Shown: positions 8,623-20,667, numbered from the stretch's first letter. The stretch: 64,000 nucleotides of DNA from Rhizobium terrae (GCF_003425685.1 NZ_QJKM01000004.1:372001-436000), one strand, 5' to 3'. Notes: generated by a model not told the origin, from the letters alone. Made by a program: numbers and translations.

Positions 8623-10077
8623 TTACCGCGGCAGGACCGAGCTTCCCATCAGCGCCTCGTCGATCGCGCGCGCCGCCTGGCGGCCCTCGCGGATCGCCCA
8701 GACGACCAGCGACTGGCCGCGGCGCACGTCGCCCGCCGTCCAGAGCTTGTCGACCGAGGTCTTGTAATCGCGCTCGTTGGCGACGACGTTGGTCGAGCCG
8801 CGGCGGTCGACATTCAGCGTCAGCTTGCCTTCCAGCTCCGTCAGCACGCCCTCCGTCAGCGGACCGGAAAAGCCGATGGCGATGAAGGCGAGATCCGCCT
8901 TGATGATGAATTCCGTGCCGGCGATCGGCTTGCGGCGCTCGTCCACCTCGCAGCAGCGCACGCCGGTCAGATGACCGTCCTCGCCGACGAATTCGAGCGT
9001 CGCCACCTGGAATTCGCGCACCGCGCCTTCCGCCTGGGAGGACGAGGTGCGCATCTTGGTGGCCCAGAACGGCCAGACGGCGAGCTTGTCTTCCTTTTCC
9101 GGCGGCTGCGGGCGGATGTCGAGCTGCGTCACCTTGACCGCACCCTGGCGGAAGGCCGTGCCGACGCAGTCCGAAGCCGTGTCGCCGCCGCCGACGACGA
9201 CCACGTGCTTTGCCCCGGCAAGAATCGGATCGGCCGGCCATGCGACGCTGTCGATGTTCTCGCGGCCGATGCGGCGGTTCTGCTGCACCAGATAAGGCAT
9301 GGCATCGTAGACGCCGTGCAATTCGACGCCGGGAATGCCGGCCGGGCGCGGGGTCTCCGAACCGCCGCAATAAAGCACCGCGTCATGCTCGGAAAGAAGC
9401 GTCTCGACGGCGAGGTCCACACCGACATTGACGCCGGTGTGGAACGTGACGCCTTCGCCCTTCATCTGCTCGACGCGGCGGTCGATGAAATTCTTTTCCA
9501 TCTTGAAGTCCGGAATGCCGTAGCGCAGCAGGCCGCCGGGCTTCGACTCGCGCTCGTAGACATGCACGTCGTGACCGGCGCGGCCGAGCTGCTGGGCGGC
9601 CGCCATGCCGGCCGGGCCGGAACCGATGACCGCAACCTTCTTGCCGGTGTGGACGGTCGCCGGCTGCGGCGCGATGAAGCCGAGTTCGTACGCCTTGTCG
9701 GCGATCGCCTGCTCGACCGTCTTGATGGCGACCGGCGCGTCTTCCAGGTTCAGCGTGCAGGCCTCCTCGCAGGGAGCGGGGCAGACGCGGCCGGTGAACT
9801 CCGGAAAATTGTTGGTGGAGTGGAGGTTGCGGATCGCCTCCTCCCACTTGTTGTTGTAGACGAGGTCGTTCCAGTCCGGGATCTGGTTGTGAACCGGACA
9901 GCCGGTCGGGCCGTGGCAATAGGGAATGCCACAGTCCATGCAGCGCGCCGCCTGCTTGGTGACCTCCGCATCCGACATCGGGATGGTGAATTCGCGGAAA
10001 TGGCGGATACGATCGGAGGCCGGCTGATACTTGCCCACCTGCCGGTCGATCTCAAGGAAACCCGTTACCTTGCCCAT
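8623..10077 (-). CDS. gltD: Glutamate synthase (NADPH) small subunit
   Basis: 484 residues, full length for GltD. It takes electrons from NADPH via FAD and passes them through iron-sulfur clusters to the large subunit, which makes glutamate from glutamine and 2-oxoglutarate. The N-terminal Fer4 region holds C46, C49, C54, C60 (CMDCGIPYCHGPTGC) and C99, C103, C107. The FAD-binding GSGPAGMAAAQQLGRAGHDV lies near 150 and the NADPH-binding VVVVGGGDTASDC near 290. In most rhizobia gltD follows gltB directly; here a vapBC pair is between them, ending 21 nt before this start codon. All four genes read the same way, so readthrough from gltB or vapB is likely the main source of gltD message. Confidence 0.95.
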   Translation of the reverse strand: MGKVTGFLEIDRQVGKYQPASDRIRHFREFTIPMSDAEVTKQAARCMDCGIPYCHGPTGCPVHNQIPDWNDLVYNNKWEEAIRNLHSTNNFPEFTGRVCPAPCEEACTLNLEDAPVAIKTVEQAIADKAYELGFIAPQPATVHTGKKVAVIGSGPAGMAAAQQLGRAGHDVHVYERESKPGGLLRYGIPDFKMEKNFIDRRVEQMKGEGVTFHTGVNVGVDLAVETLLSEHDAVLYCGGSETPRPAGIPGVELHGVYDAMPYLVQQNRRIGRENIDSVAWPADPILAGAKHVVVVGGGDTASDCVGTAFRQGAVKVTQLDIRPQPPEKEDKLAVWPFWATKMRTSSSQAEGAVREFQVATLEFVGEDGHLTGVRCCEVDERRKPIAGTEFIIKADLAFIAIGFSGPLTEGVLTELEGKLTLNVDRRGSTNVVANERDYKTSVDKLWTAGDVRRGQSLVVWAIREGRQAARAIDEALMGSSVLPR

Positions 10078-10098
10078 GTCTAAACCCCTACTCCGCCG

Positions 10099-10497
10099 CT
10101 ATCGCAGCCAGTTCTCGATCTTCAATCCCGGCACGCGGGAAAACTCACTCTCGTTGTCCGTCACAAGCACCGCATTCAAGGCGAGTGCATGTGCAGCGAT
10201 CAGCATGTCCATGTCGCCGATCGGTTGTCCGCTGCGGCTGAGACTATCTCTCACAGCAGCATAGTGGATATCGGCCGGCGCCTCCCAAGGCAAAACCTCG
10301 AAATCGGCCAAGACCGCCTCAACCAATTTTGTCAGACGCTCCGAGCCCTTCTTGGCAACGCCGTATCTCAATTCGGCAGCGACGATGATGCTTGTTTTGA
10401 GATCACCATCTTCAAGAACCGCTATCCGTTCGCCAGCTTTACCGCCTGGGTTTCGGATGAGATCCGAAATCATGTTGGTGTCGAAGAGATAGCTCAC
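10099..10497 (-). CDS. vapC: VapC-type PIN-domain ribonuclease toxin
   Basis: 132 residues, typical for VapC. PIN-domain metal ligands are visible as D6 (LFDTNMIS), E42 (AAELRYG), D95/D97 (GDMDMLIAAHAL) and D114 (VTDNESEF). Such toxins cleave RNA, often initiator tRNA or rRNA, and are neutralised by a cognate VapB. The start codon overlaps the end of vapB by 4 nt, the usual translational coupling. The full set of acidic residues suggests an active toxin. It sits between gltB and gltD on the same strand, which is unusual. Confidence 0.92.
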   Translation of the reverse strand: MSYLFDTNMISDLIRNPGGKAGERIAVLEDGDLKTSIIVAAELRYGVAKKGSERLTKLVEAVLADFEVLPWEAPADIHYAAVRDSLSRSGQPIGDMDMLIAAHALALNAVLVTDNESEFSRVPGLKIENWLR

Positions 10498-10763
10498 TCG
10501 GGAAGATCCAGATCAACCGAACGAAGAGGAAGATCCTCGATATCCGGAAATTCCTCGCCAAGTGGCTCGGCCTGCCGAAGATATGCAACCAGTTCACCCG
10601 GCGTCCGTTTCCGTGTTTCAGGACGGATGGTGATGATGCCGTCCACTTCTTGACGGATGACGACCTCATCCCCCGGAAGCTCGAAATCGCTGGGTATCCG
10701 CACCGCTCGGCTGCGACCGTTCATGAAGACTCTTGCCTTGCGCTCCTTTGCTACCGGATACAT
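10494..10763 (-). CDS. vapB: VapB-type AbrB/SpoVT-fold antitoxin
   Basis: 89 residues from the ATG at 10763, chosen because GGAGG lies 5 nt upstream; a longer frame begins at 10796 inside the operator palindrome. The N-terminal half (residues ~8-55) is an AbrB/SpoVT swapped-hairpin DNA-binding domain (RKARVFMNGRSRAVRIPSDF, then DEVVIRQEVDGIITIRP), and the acidic C terminus (EFPDIEDLPLRSVDLDLPE) is the part expected to wrap around VapC. It should repress its own operon through the palindrome directly upstream and lose repression when degraded by a protease such as Lon. Confidence 0.9.
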   Translation of the reverse strand: MYPVAKERKARVFMNGRSRAVRIPSDFELPGDEVVIRQEVDGIITIRPETRKRTPGELVAYLRQAEPLGEEFPDIEDLPLRSVDLDLPE

Positions 10764-10773
10764 CGCTACCTCC

Positions 10774-10806
10774 ATCTTGTGATATGACATTGTCATATCA
10801 CAAGAT
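10774..10806. promoter_or_regulatory. Perfect palindromic operator upstream of vapBC
   Basis: Two 16-nt arms, ATCTTGTGATATGACA and TGTCATATCACAAGAT, flank a single base at 10790 with no mismatches. The palindrome ends 11 nt upstream of the vapB start and lies in the 57-nt gap after gltB. Position and symmetry fit the VapB/VapBC autoregulatory site; the AT-rich arms contrast with the GC-rich surroundings. Confidence 0.85.
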
Positions 10807-10820
10807 TAGCCAAACTCCAA

Positions 10821-15554
<4,734 letters not shown>

Positions 15555-15560
15555 CGTCAT

Positions 15561-16026
15561 TCCTCCTGTTGGCCGCGCATCGCGCGGGCAAAGTGGCTCT
15601 CTTTTATTTCCATGGAATGACATGGCTACATGCCATCCCTCACTCATGCGATGGCGCCGCGCCGGCGCGAATTACAGCTTTGCAGTGCAACATAACCCGG
15701 ATCGGCGTCGGCGTCAGCGGGAAAGCGAACCTTGTTAAGCTTTCCTTTCCCGAAATTAGGACAGCACTTCTGTCCTAATTCGTATCTTCTATGACACAGA
15801 TACAAAAGCTTAACAAGGGGAGAGCTGCCATTAATTTGGCGGTCGCGCGACAGGAGATTGCCATCGGCCCTACCGCCGTGAAATTTAATTACGCATCGAG
15901 GCCGCCGTCATTTCGATGATTGCCCCTTATATAGGTCCGCCGCGGCTTGTCGCCTTTCCCGTTGATTACGGCCTTAAAACCCTTAATGTCGCCTCGCTTT
16001 TCAAAAACCTCCCAAGGTGTCCTTTC
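15561..16026. other. 466-nt divergent intergenic region, gltB / ltaE
   Basis: No gene is supported here. It must hold the promoters of both flanking genes, but no clear -35/-10 pair stands out. Its main feature is the nested inverted-repeat element at 15730-15818. A frame continuous with threonine aldolase opens at 15916 but its product is not aldolase-like before 16027. No glycine or other known riboswitch motif was recognised ahead of ltaE. Confidence 0.6.
15730..15818. repeat. Nested inverted-repeat (cloverleaf-like) element
   Basis: Outer arms CCTTGTTAAGCTTT (15730-15743) and AAAGCTTAACAAGG (15805-15818) are perfectly complementary over 14 bp. Inside lie an 11-bp perfect hairpin AATTAGGACAG / CTGTCCTAATT (15754-15764 / 15770-15780, 5-nt loop) and a 6-bp hairpin GTATCT / AGATAC (15782-15787 / 15798-15803). 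As RNA or extruded DNA it would form a closing stem with two side hairpins. It is AT-rich relative to its surroundings. It could be a MITE-like remnant, a structured leader, or a protein-binding array; no target-site duplication is evident. Confidence 0.75.
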
Positions 16027-17079
16027 ATGTTTTTCGCTTCCGACAACTGGGCTGGCGCCCATCCCGCCATCAATGAACGTCTTTCCAGGGAATCGACCCG
16101 GTTCGCCGCCGCCTATGGCAACAGCGATCTCGACAAGGCGGTGGAGAAGCGCTTCAACGAAATTTTCGAACGTGACGTTTCCGTTTATTTCGTCTCCACC
16201 GGCACCGCTGCCAACTCGCTGTCGCTTGCCAGTATCGCCCGCATCGGCGGCGTCGCCTTCTCCCATTCGGAAGCGCATGTGATCGAGGACGAATGCGGTG
16301 CGCCGGACTTCTTCTCCGGCATGCGCATGGTTCCGGTCGAAGGCGAAAACGGCAAGATCGATCCGGCAAAGCTCGCCGCCGGGATTGCCGGCTTTCCGCA
16401 GGATTCGCTGCATCACGGCCGCGCCGCTGCCGTCACCCTCACCCAGGCGACCGAACTCGGCACCGTCTATACGCCGGATGAGATTGACGCGCTGACGGCG
16501 ATCGCCAGGCAAAACGGCCTGCCGGTGCACATGGATGGTGCCCGTTTCGCCAACGCGCTCGTCGCCCTGGGCGTCTCGCCGGCCGAGATGACCTGGAAGC
16601 GCGGCGTCGACATCCTCTCGTTCGGCGGCACCAAGAACGGCTGCTGGTGTGCGGAGGCGATCGTCTTCTTCAATCCGGACCTCGCCAGGGAATTCGCCTT
16701 CATTCGTAAGCGCGCCGCCCAGCTCTTCTCGAAGACCCGCTTCATCTCGGCCCAGTTCGACGCCTATCTCTCGGATGACCTGTGGCTCGGCATGGCAAGG
16801 CACGCCAACACGATGGCGGACCGCCTGCGCGCCGGCATCCGCTCGCAAAACAGCGCCCGGCTCGCGTGGGACACGACCTCCAACGAGGTCTTCGCCGTGC
16901 TGAACAAGGCTTCCGCCCAAGCCGCCGAAGCCAGGGGCGCAAGATTCTACGGCTGGCCGACCCCGCTCAACATGTCGGAACCGGTGAAGGACGACGAGAC
17001 GCTGATCCGCCTCGTCACGTCCTTCGCGACGACGGAAGAGGATGTCGATCAGTTTCTCACTATTTGCAAAGCGGATTGA
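16027..17079 (+). CDS. ltaE: Low-specificity L-threonine aldolase / beta-eliminating lyase family
   Basis: 350 residues from the ATG at 16027 (AAGGTG 9 nt upstream). A PLP enzyme of fold type I that splits L-threonine or L-allo-threonine into glycine and acetaldehyde. The PLP lysine is K203 in LSFGGTKNGCWCAEA; VSTGTAANSL (57-66) binds the cofactor phosphate, and HMDGARFANAL (168-178) carries the cofactor-contacting Asp. It begins with ASDNWAGAHP, the usual aldolase N terminus. It is divergent from gltB and ends before a palindromic repeat and the convergent LysR gene, so it is probably monocistronic. Confidence 0.9.
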   Translation: MFFASDNWAGAHPAINERLSRESTRFAAAYGNSDLDKAVEKRFNEIFERDVSVYFVSTGTAANSLSLASIARIGGVAFSHSEAHVIEDECGAPDFFSGMRMVPVEGENGKIDPAKLAAGIAGFPQDSLHHGRAAAVTLTQATELGTVYTPDEIDALTAIARQNGLPVHMDGARFANALVALGVSPAEMTWKRGVDILSFGGTKNGCWCAEAIVFFNPDLAREFAFIRKRAAQLFSKTRFISAQFDAYLSDDLWLGMARHANTMADRLRAGIRSQNSARLAWDTTSNEVFAVLNKASAQAAEARGARFYGWPTPLNMSEPVKDDETLIRLVTSFATTEEDVDQFLTICKAD

Positions 17080-17108
17080 AAAACGAAGGCGGGTGCCACG
17101 CTCTCCTT

Positions 17109-17231
17109 TCTCCCCCCTTGCGGGGGAGATGTCACCGGAGGCGACAGAGGGGGGTGGTTCAACAAATTCTATCGAAGAATACGCTGAACCACCCCCCTCC
17201 GCCTACCGGCACCTCCCCCGCAAGGGAGGAG
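17109..17231. repeat. RIME-like palindromic intergenic element (~123 bp)
   Basis: The left part (CTCCCCCCTTGCGGGGGAG, then GGAGGCGACAGAGGGGGGTG) is an imperfect reverse complement of the right part (CACCCCCCTCCGCCTACCGG, then CCTCCCCCGCAAGGGAGG), centred on a small ATTCT/AGAAT hairpin near 17166-17179. Size, two-palindrome structure and location between convergent genes match the Rhizobium-specific intergenic mosaic elements. It may also serve as a bidirectional terminator. Confidence 0.75.
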
Positions 17232-17264
17232 GACGGATCACCGCACCGCCCATCACACCATTCC

Positions 17265-18116
17265 CTACGGCGCAATCTGCGCCACGATCAAGTTCGACAG
17301 CGCCTCCACCAGCGCCGCATCCGCCCCACGTCTCGGCACCAGCACGAATTCCACATCCTCCAGCACCGGCAGCCGTTCGGCCGGGATTTCCTTCAAGCCC
17401 GCCGGCGCCATGCTGCGCGGCTGCACCAGCACGCCCATGCCGGCCCGCGCTGCGGCAGTCAGGCCGCTCAGGCTGCCGCAGGTGCAGACGATCCGCCACG
17501 CCATCTTCTCCCGGTCGAGCGCTTCCTGGGCTACGCGCCTTGTAATGGAAGGTGGTGGAAAGGCGATCAGCGGCAAGGCATCGCCGCGCGACAGCACGTG
17601 GTCCGGATCGCGGGCGAGCCAGACCAGCGGTTCGCGATAGAGCAGCCGCCCCTGCGTCTCGCCGACATGTCGCTTGGCGAGCACGAGATCAAGGTCGCCG
17701 ACATCCTGCATCTGATAGAGCACTGCGGAGAGCGCCACGGTGAGTTCCAGATCGACCAGCGGATAAAGCCGGATGAAGTCTTCCAGTATGGACGTGAGCC
17801 GACTCGCCACCACGTCCTCCGAAACGCCGAGCCTCAACCGCCCGCGCAGCCGGCTTTCGCCGAAAAGCGACGCCACCCTGCCGTTCAGATCCAGCATGCC
17901 GCGGGCATAACCGAGCAGCGCCTCACCCTCGGCCGTCAGGCGCACCTGATGCGTGTCGCGAAAGACGAGCTGCCGCCCGAGCGCTTTTTCCAGCCGCTGG
18001 ATATGCTGGGTGACGGTGGACTGACCGATACCGAGCCGCACGGCGGTTTCGGTGAAACTGCCCGTCTGCTGCAGCATGACGAAGCTGTTCAAATGCGCGA
18101 GGTTCAGCATCGCCAT
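17265..18116 (-). CDS. LysR family transcriptional regulator
   Basis: 283 residues. A winged HTH at ~4-63 (LNSFVMLQQTGSFTETAVRLGIGQSTVTQHIQRLE is split across helices 1-3) is followed by a LysR substrate-binding domain from ~88 (LRGRLRLGVSEDV). It is transcribed divergently from the BASS-family transporter gene with ~80 nt between starts, the standard LysR arrangement, so it likely controls that transporter and itself. The inducer is unknown. The intergenic region contains the AT-rich stretch expected for a LysR T-N11-A type site, but no convincing single match. Confidence 0.88.
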   Translation of the reverse strand: MAMLNLAHLNSFVMLQQTGSFTETAVRLGIGQSTVTQHIQRLEKALGRQLVFRDTHQVRLTAEGEALLGYARGMLDLNGRVASLFGESRLRGRLRLGVSEDVVASRLTSILEDFIRLYPLVDLELTVALSAVLYQMQDVGDLDLVLAKRHVGETQGRLLYREPLVWLARDPDHVLSRGDALPLIAFPPPSITRRVAQEALDREKMAWRIVCTCGSLSGLTAAARAGMGVLVQPRSMAPAGLKEIPAERLPVLEDVEFVLVPRRGADAALVEALSNLIVAQIAP

Positions 18117-18198
18117 CGACTTTCGTGATAACTGTTAGTGTTTGCATTCTGCTTTATGATAAGCGATGGGTAAATCCTCCAATCGAGGAATCCGCCCC

Positions 18199-19197
18199 AT
18201 GAGCCGTTTTCTGCCGGACCGTTTCACGGTCTTCCTTGTCTGCACCGTCATTCTCGCCTCCGTCCTGCCGATCCACGGCGTTTATGCGGAATGGTTCGGG
18301 GTGGCGACCGACATCGCCATCGGCCTCCTGTTCTTCCTGCACGGCGCCCGCCTGTCGCGGGACGTCGTGGTGGCGGGCATCCTGCACTGGCGCCTGCACC
18401 TGGTGATCCTCGCAGCCACCTTCGCAATCTTCCCGATCCTCGGCCTGATGATCGGCTTCATTCCGGAAGACATCCTGGCGGCGCCGCTTTACGCCGGCAT
18501 CCTCTTCCTCTGCGTGCTGCCCTCGACCGTGCAGTCCTCGATCGCGTTCACCTCCATGGCGGGCGGCAACGTGCCGGCAGCAATCTGCGCCGCCTCCGGC
18601 TCCAACATCTTCGGCATGTTCCTGACGCCGCTATTGGCCGGGCTGCTTCTGTCCACCACCGGCGACGGCGGCTTTTCCTGGGATGCGCTGGAGAGTATCC
18701 TGCTGCAGTTGCTTCTGCCCTTCGTCGTCGGTCAGATTCTGCAGCCCTGGATCGGCGGCTGGATACGCTCGAAGAAGAAGATCCTCGCTCCGGTCGATCG
18801 CGGCTCGATCCTGATGGTCGTTTATCTCGCCTTCTCGGAGGCCGTCATGGAAGGCCTGTGGCACACGTTCTCGGCGCTCGATATCGGCGTCGTCATCCTC
18901 ATCGACATGGCCCTGCTTGCCGCCGTGCTGTGCATCACCATGTTCGGGGCGCGTCTCCTCGGCTTCAACAAGGAAGACGAGATCACCATCACCTTCTGCG
19001 GTTCCAAGAAGTCGCTGGCGAGCGGCGTGCCGATGGCGAACGCCATCTTCGCTCACCAGTCGTCGTCGATCGGCGCCATCGTTCTGCCGCTGATGCTCTT
19101 CCACCAGATCCAGCTGATGGCCTGCGCCGTCATCGCCCAGAAATATGCCGGCCGCCTGAAGCGCAACGACGCCGCGGCAGCGCCGGCAGCAGCCTGA
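18199..19197 (+). CDS. Bile acid:sodium symporter (BASS/SBF-like) family transporter, YfeH type
   Basis: 332 residues, with about ten hydrophobic segments spread along the length (RFTVFLVCTVILASVLPIHG, WRLHLVILAATFAIFPILGL, and more). The family signature SKKSLASGVPMANAIF near residue 280 and LCVLPSTVQSSIAF near 115 place it in the SBF-like/YfeH branch of the BASS superfamily. These import or export organic anions with Na+; the substrate is not known. Start choice: the ATG at 18199 has GAGGA ~10 nt upstream; an ATG at 18166 would add 11 residues. Adjacent divergent LysR regulator suggests substrate-induced expression. Confidence 0.85.
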   Translation: MSRFLPDRFTVFLVCTVILASVLPIHGVYAEWFGVATDIAIGLLFFLHGARLSRDVVVAGILHWRLHLVILAATFAIFPILGLMIGFIPEDILAAPLYAGILFLCVLPSTVQSSIAFTSMAGGNVPAAICAASGSNIFGMFLTPLLAGLLLSTTGDGGFSWDALESILLQLLLPFVVGQILQPWIGGWIRSKKKILAPVDRGSILMVVYLAFSEAVMEGLWHTFSALDIGVVILIDMALLAAVLCITMFGARLLGFNKEDEITITFCGSKKSLASGVPMANAIFAHQSSSIGAIVLPLMLFHQIQLMACAVIAQKYAGRLKRNDAAAAPAAA

Positions 19198-19204
19198 CGA
19201 AGAC

Positions 19205-19240
19205 AACAAAAAACGGCCCTTCCCCCAAGTGGAAGGGCCG
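19205..19240 (-). terminator. Rho-independent terminator of the hsp20 gene
   Basis: CGGCCCTTCC (19214-19223) pairs with GGAAGGGCCG (19231-19240) around a 7-nt loop. On the minus strand the stem is followed by TTTTTT, so it terminates the hsp20 transcript; it lies between two convergent genes. Confidence 0.88.
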
Positions 19241-19294
19241 CCGACTCGGCTTGCAATCGTCGGCTGGCCGCTCGCGCGGCGCCGGCGCCGAGGA

Positions 19295-19774
19295 TTAGTT
19301 GACCTGCTGCGGGGCGACCTGAGCCTCGATCGTCTTCGGAGCGACGGCTTCTGCAGCGATCGCGATGCGACGGGGCTTCATGGTTTCCGGAATATTCCGG
19401 ACCAGATCGATATGAAGCAGGCCGTTCTTCAGCGAAGCCTGCTGGACTTCGACATGGTCGGCGAGCTGGAAGCGGCGCTCGAAGGCGCGCTTGGCGATGC
19501 CGCGATAGAGGAATTCGCTCTCTCCGGCGGCTTCTTCTTCGCTCTTTTCACCTTTCACCGTCAGCACGTTGGCATGGGCTTCGAGGCTCAGTTCCTTTTC
19601 ATCGAAACCGGCGACCGCCATGGTGATGCGGTAGGTGTTCTCCCCGGTCCGCTCGATATTATAGGGCGGATAGCTGGGGGTCTGGTCGGCCGGGCCGCGG
19701 CTGTCGAGCAGATTGAAAAGGCGGTCGAAACCGACGGTGGACCGGTAAAGGGGGGAAAAATCGACGTGACGCAT
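19295..19774 (-). CDS. Small heat-shock protein, Hsp20/IbpA family
   Basis: 159 residues from the ATG at 19774, which has an AGAGAGGA site 4 nt upstream; the longer frame from 19822 runs through the regulatory leader. The alpha-crystallin domain spans about residues 38-130 (NIERTGENTYRITMAVAGFD, LTVKGEKSEE, LYRGIAKRAFERRFQLADHV), and the C-terminal tail contains an I-x-I-like anchor (PKTIEAQV). It is an ATP-independent holdase that keeps denatured protein foldable during heat stress. Rhizobia carry several such genes under RpoH and ROSE control; both elements are visible upstream. Confidence 0.94.
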   Translation of the reverse strand: MRHVDFSPLYRSTVGFDRLFNLLDSRGPADQTPSYPPYNIERTGENTYRITMAVAGFDEKELSLEAHANVLTVKGEKSEEEAAGESEFLYRGIAKRAFERRFQLADHVEVQQASLKNGLLHIDLVRNIPETMKPRRIAIAAEAVAPKTIEAQVAPQQVN

Positions 19775-19870
19775 GATGTCCTCTCTTGAAGCGACGTTGC
19801 GGTTTGGTTTGGCCTTCGGCAACCCTTTGTGGCGATGCCGGAGCCCTTCGGCGGACCCATATTGGCGCCC
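19775..19870 (-). promoter_or_regulatory. ROSE-type RNA thermometer in the hsp20 5' UTR
   Basis: The ~95-nt leader ends in GTCGCTTCAAGAGAGGAC (minus strand, 19795-19778). Here UCGCU pairs with the Shine-Dalgarno AGGA, leaving the G at 19792 bulged, exactly the hallmark of ROSE hairpins (U-U/C-G-C-U against the ribosome-binding site). GUC/GAC closes the stem and a UG pair plus 5-nt loop completes it. An upstream hairpin (GGTT-GCC-GAA-GGC with AACC) precedes it. Known ROSE elements melt on heat shock to free the ribosome-binding site. Confidence 0.85.
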
Positions 19871-19878
19871 ACATTACC

Positions 19879-19908
19879 AAGATGGGAATTGCATTTTCCG
19901 GCTTCAAG
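19879..19908 (-). promoter_or_regulatory. RpoH (sigma-32) promoter of hsp20
   Basis: On the minus strand CTTGAA (19908-19903), 16 nt, then CCCATCTT (19886-19879) matches the heat-shock consensus CTTGAA...CCCAT-N-T. Transcription would begin near 19870, giving a leader of ~95 nt that fits a ROSE element. Confidence 0.8.
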
Positions 19909-19989
19909 ACCTTGGTTCGAGAAACCGTTTTCGTGCCTGAACCGTATATGAACGGCAGGTTCGGGCGGCGTTCAGGCATCCCCTGTTAG

Positions 19990-20109
19990 AACGAAACTCA
20001 TTGGAAGGCAGATTGCTCTTCAAGACTGAAGCCCATTCGTCCCTTCGCTTCAGTCTTTGGCTGCCGGAACCGAGCGACACCCCCGTCCCGCCGGTTCCGG
20101 CCTTTTTTG
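19990..20109 (+). ncRNA. Candidate small RNA with hairpin and Rho-independent terminator
   Basis: A perfect 11-bp hairpin AAGACTGAAGC / GCTTCAGTCTT (20022-20032 / 20047-20057) is followed 5 nt later by a 10-bp stem GCCGGAACCG / CGGTTCCGGC (20063-20072 / 20092-20101) and a T6 run (20103-20108). No coding gene on this strand ends before it, so the terminator needs its own transcript. The 5' end is a guess; no clear -35/-10 was found, although 19934-19976 holds alternative pairings (GCCTGAAC with GTTCGGGC or GTTCAGGC). No family was recognised. Confidence 0.6.
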
Positions 20110-20220
20110 CCCTTCCGATGCCTGCCGCCTCGGCACGCAATAAGAGAGACAATCCTTTGACGCTCGCGTGACGCGGGTGTGACGCACCTTTGATTAACGC
20201 TGTCCTACTGGAGAGCATTC

Positions 20221-20313
20221 ATGGATATCAAACTTTTCCTGATAGGATCAGGCCTGATCACAGCACTTTGGATCGCGGGCATCGCGGCGATTCTCCACAG
20301 CTTCTGGCCTTAG
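20221..20313 (+). CDS. Putative 30-residue single-span membrane miniprotein
   Basis: ATG at 20221 with GGAGAG 5-6 nt upstream, stop TAG at 20311-20313. The product MDIKLFLIGSGLITALWIAG plus IAAILHSFWP is one hydrophobic helix with a charged start and aromatic end, the usual look of small bacterial membrane peptides. It lies in an otherwise empty stretch, right after the small-RNA terminator. Function unknown; its short length means chance occurrence cannot be excluded. Confidence 0.5.
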   Translation: MDIKLFLIGSGLITALWIAGIAAILHSFWP

Positions 20314-20667
20314 ACGGCTGGACGGATAAGACGGTTAAAGGGTAGATCCTGGCACCGGCCTCATCCGTTCTCCCCGCCTGATTGGTCAAAGCCCGTAGCC
20401 GATAGACTTCCCACACCTCCCTATGGCGAGAAAGAAACGTCAATCGTTCCGGCGAATGACGCTGCTGTGACGCGCCTTGGTTATGATCGGTGATGCAAAC
20501 CTCCTCCTGTCGGTTCGCCCACCGATCGTCGCACGGATTACCCCATTGTGCGGCGATCGGTATCCTTTTCACCGGCCGCCGACTGGCCGCCACCAGCCGC
20601 GCTTTTCTTCTTTTCCCTTGGCGTCTTTTCCCTTGACGTCGCGCCGCCGCTCATGTCGCTTGGGTTC
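20314..20667. other. 354-nt intergenic stretch, no feature seen
   Basis: Between the miniprotein and the lysophospholipase-like gene. Frames on both strands here have low-complexity or Arg-rich products with no ribosome-binding sites. No terminator, repeat or clear promoter was recognised. The real start of the downstream gene may lie a little upstream of the chosen one. Confidence 0.5.

Noticed and set aside
15819..16026. Glycine riboswitch upstream of threonine aldolase
   Set aside because: None of the conserved glycine-aptamer blocks were found; only a short GAGAG near 15820.
20258..20593. 111-codon minus-strand frame
   Set aside because: No ribosome-binding site, biased composition, overlaps the miniprotein and no family resemblance.
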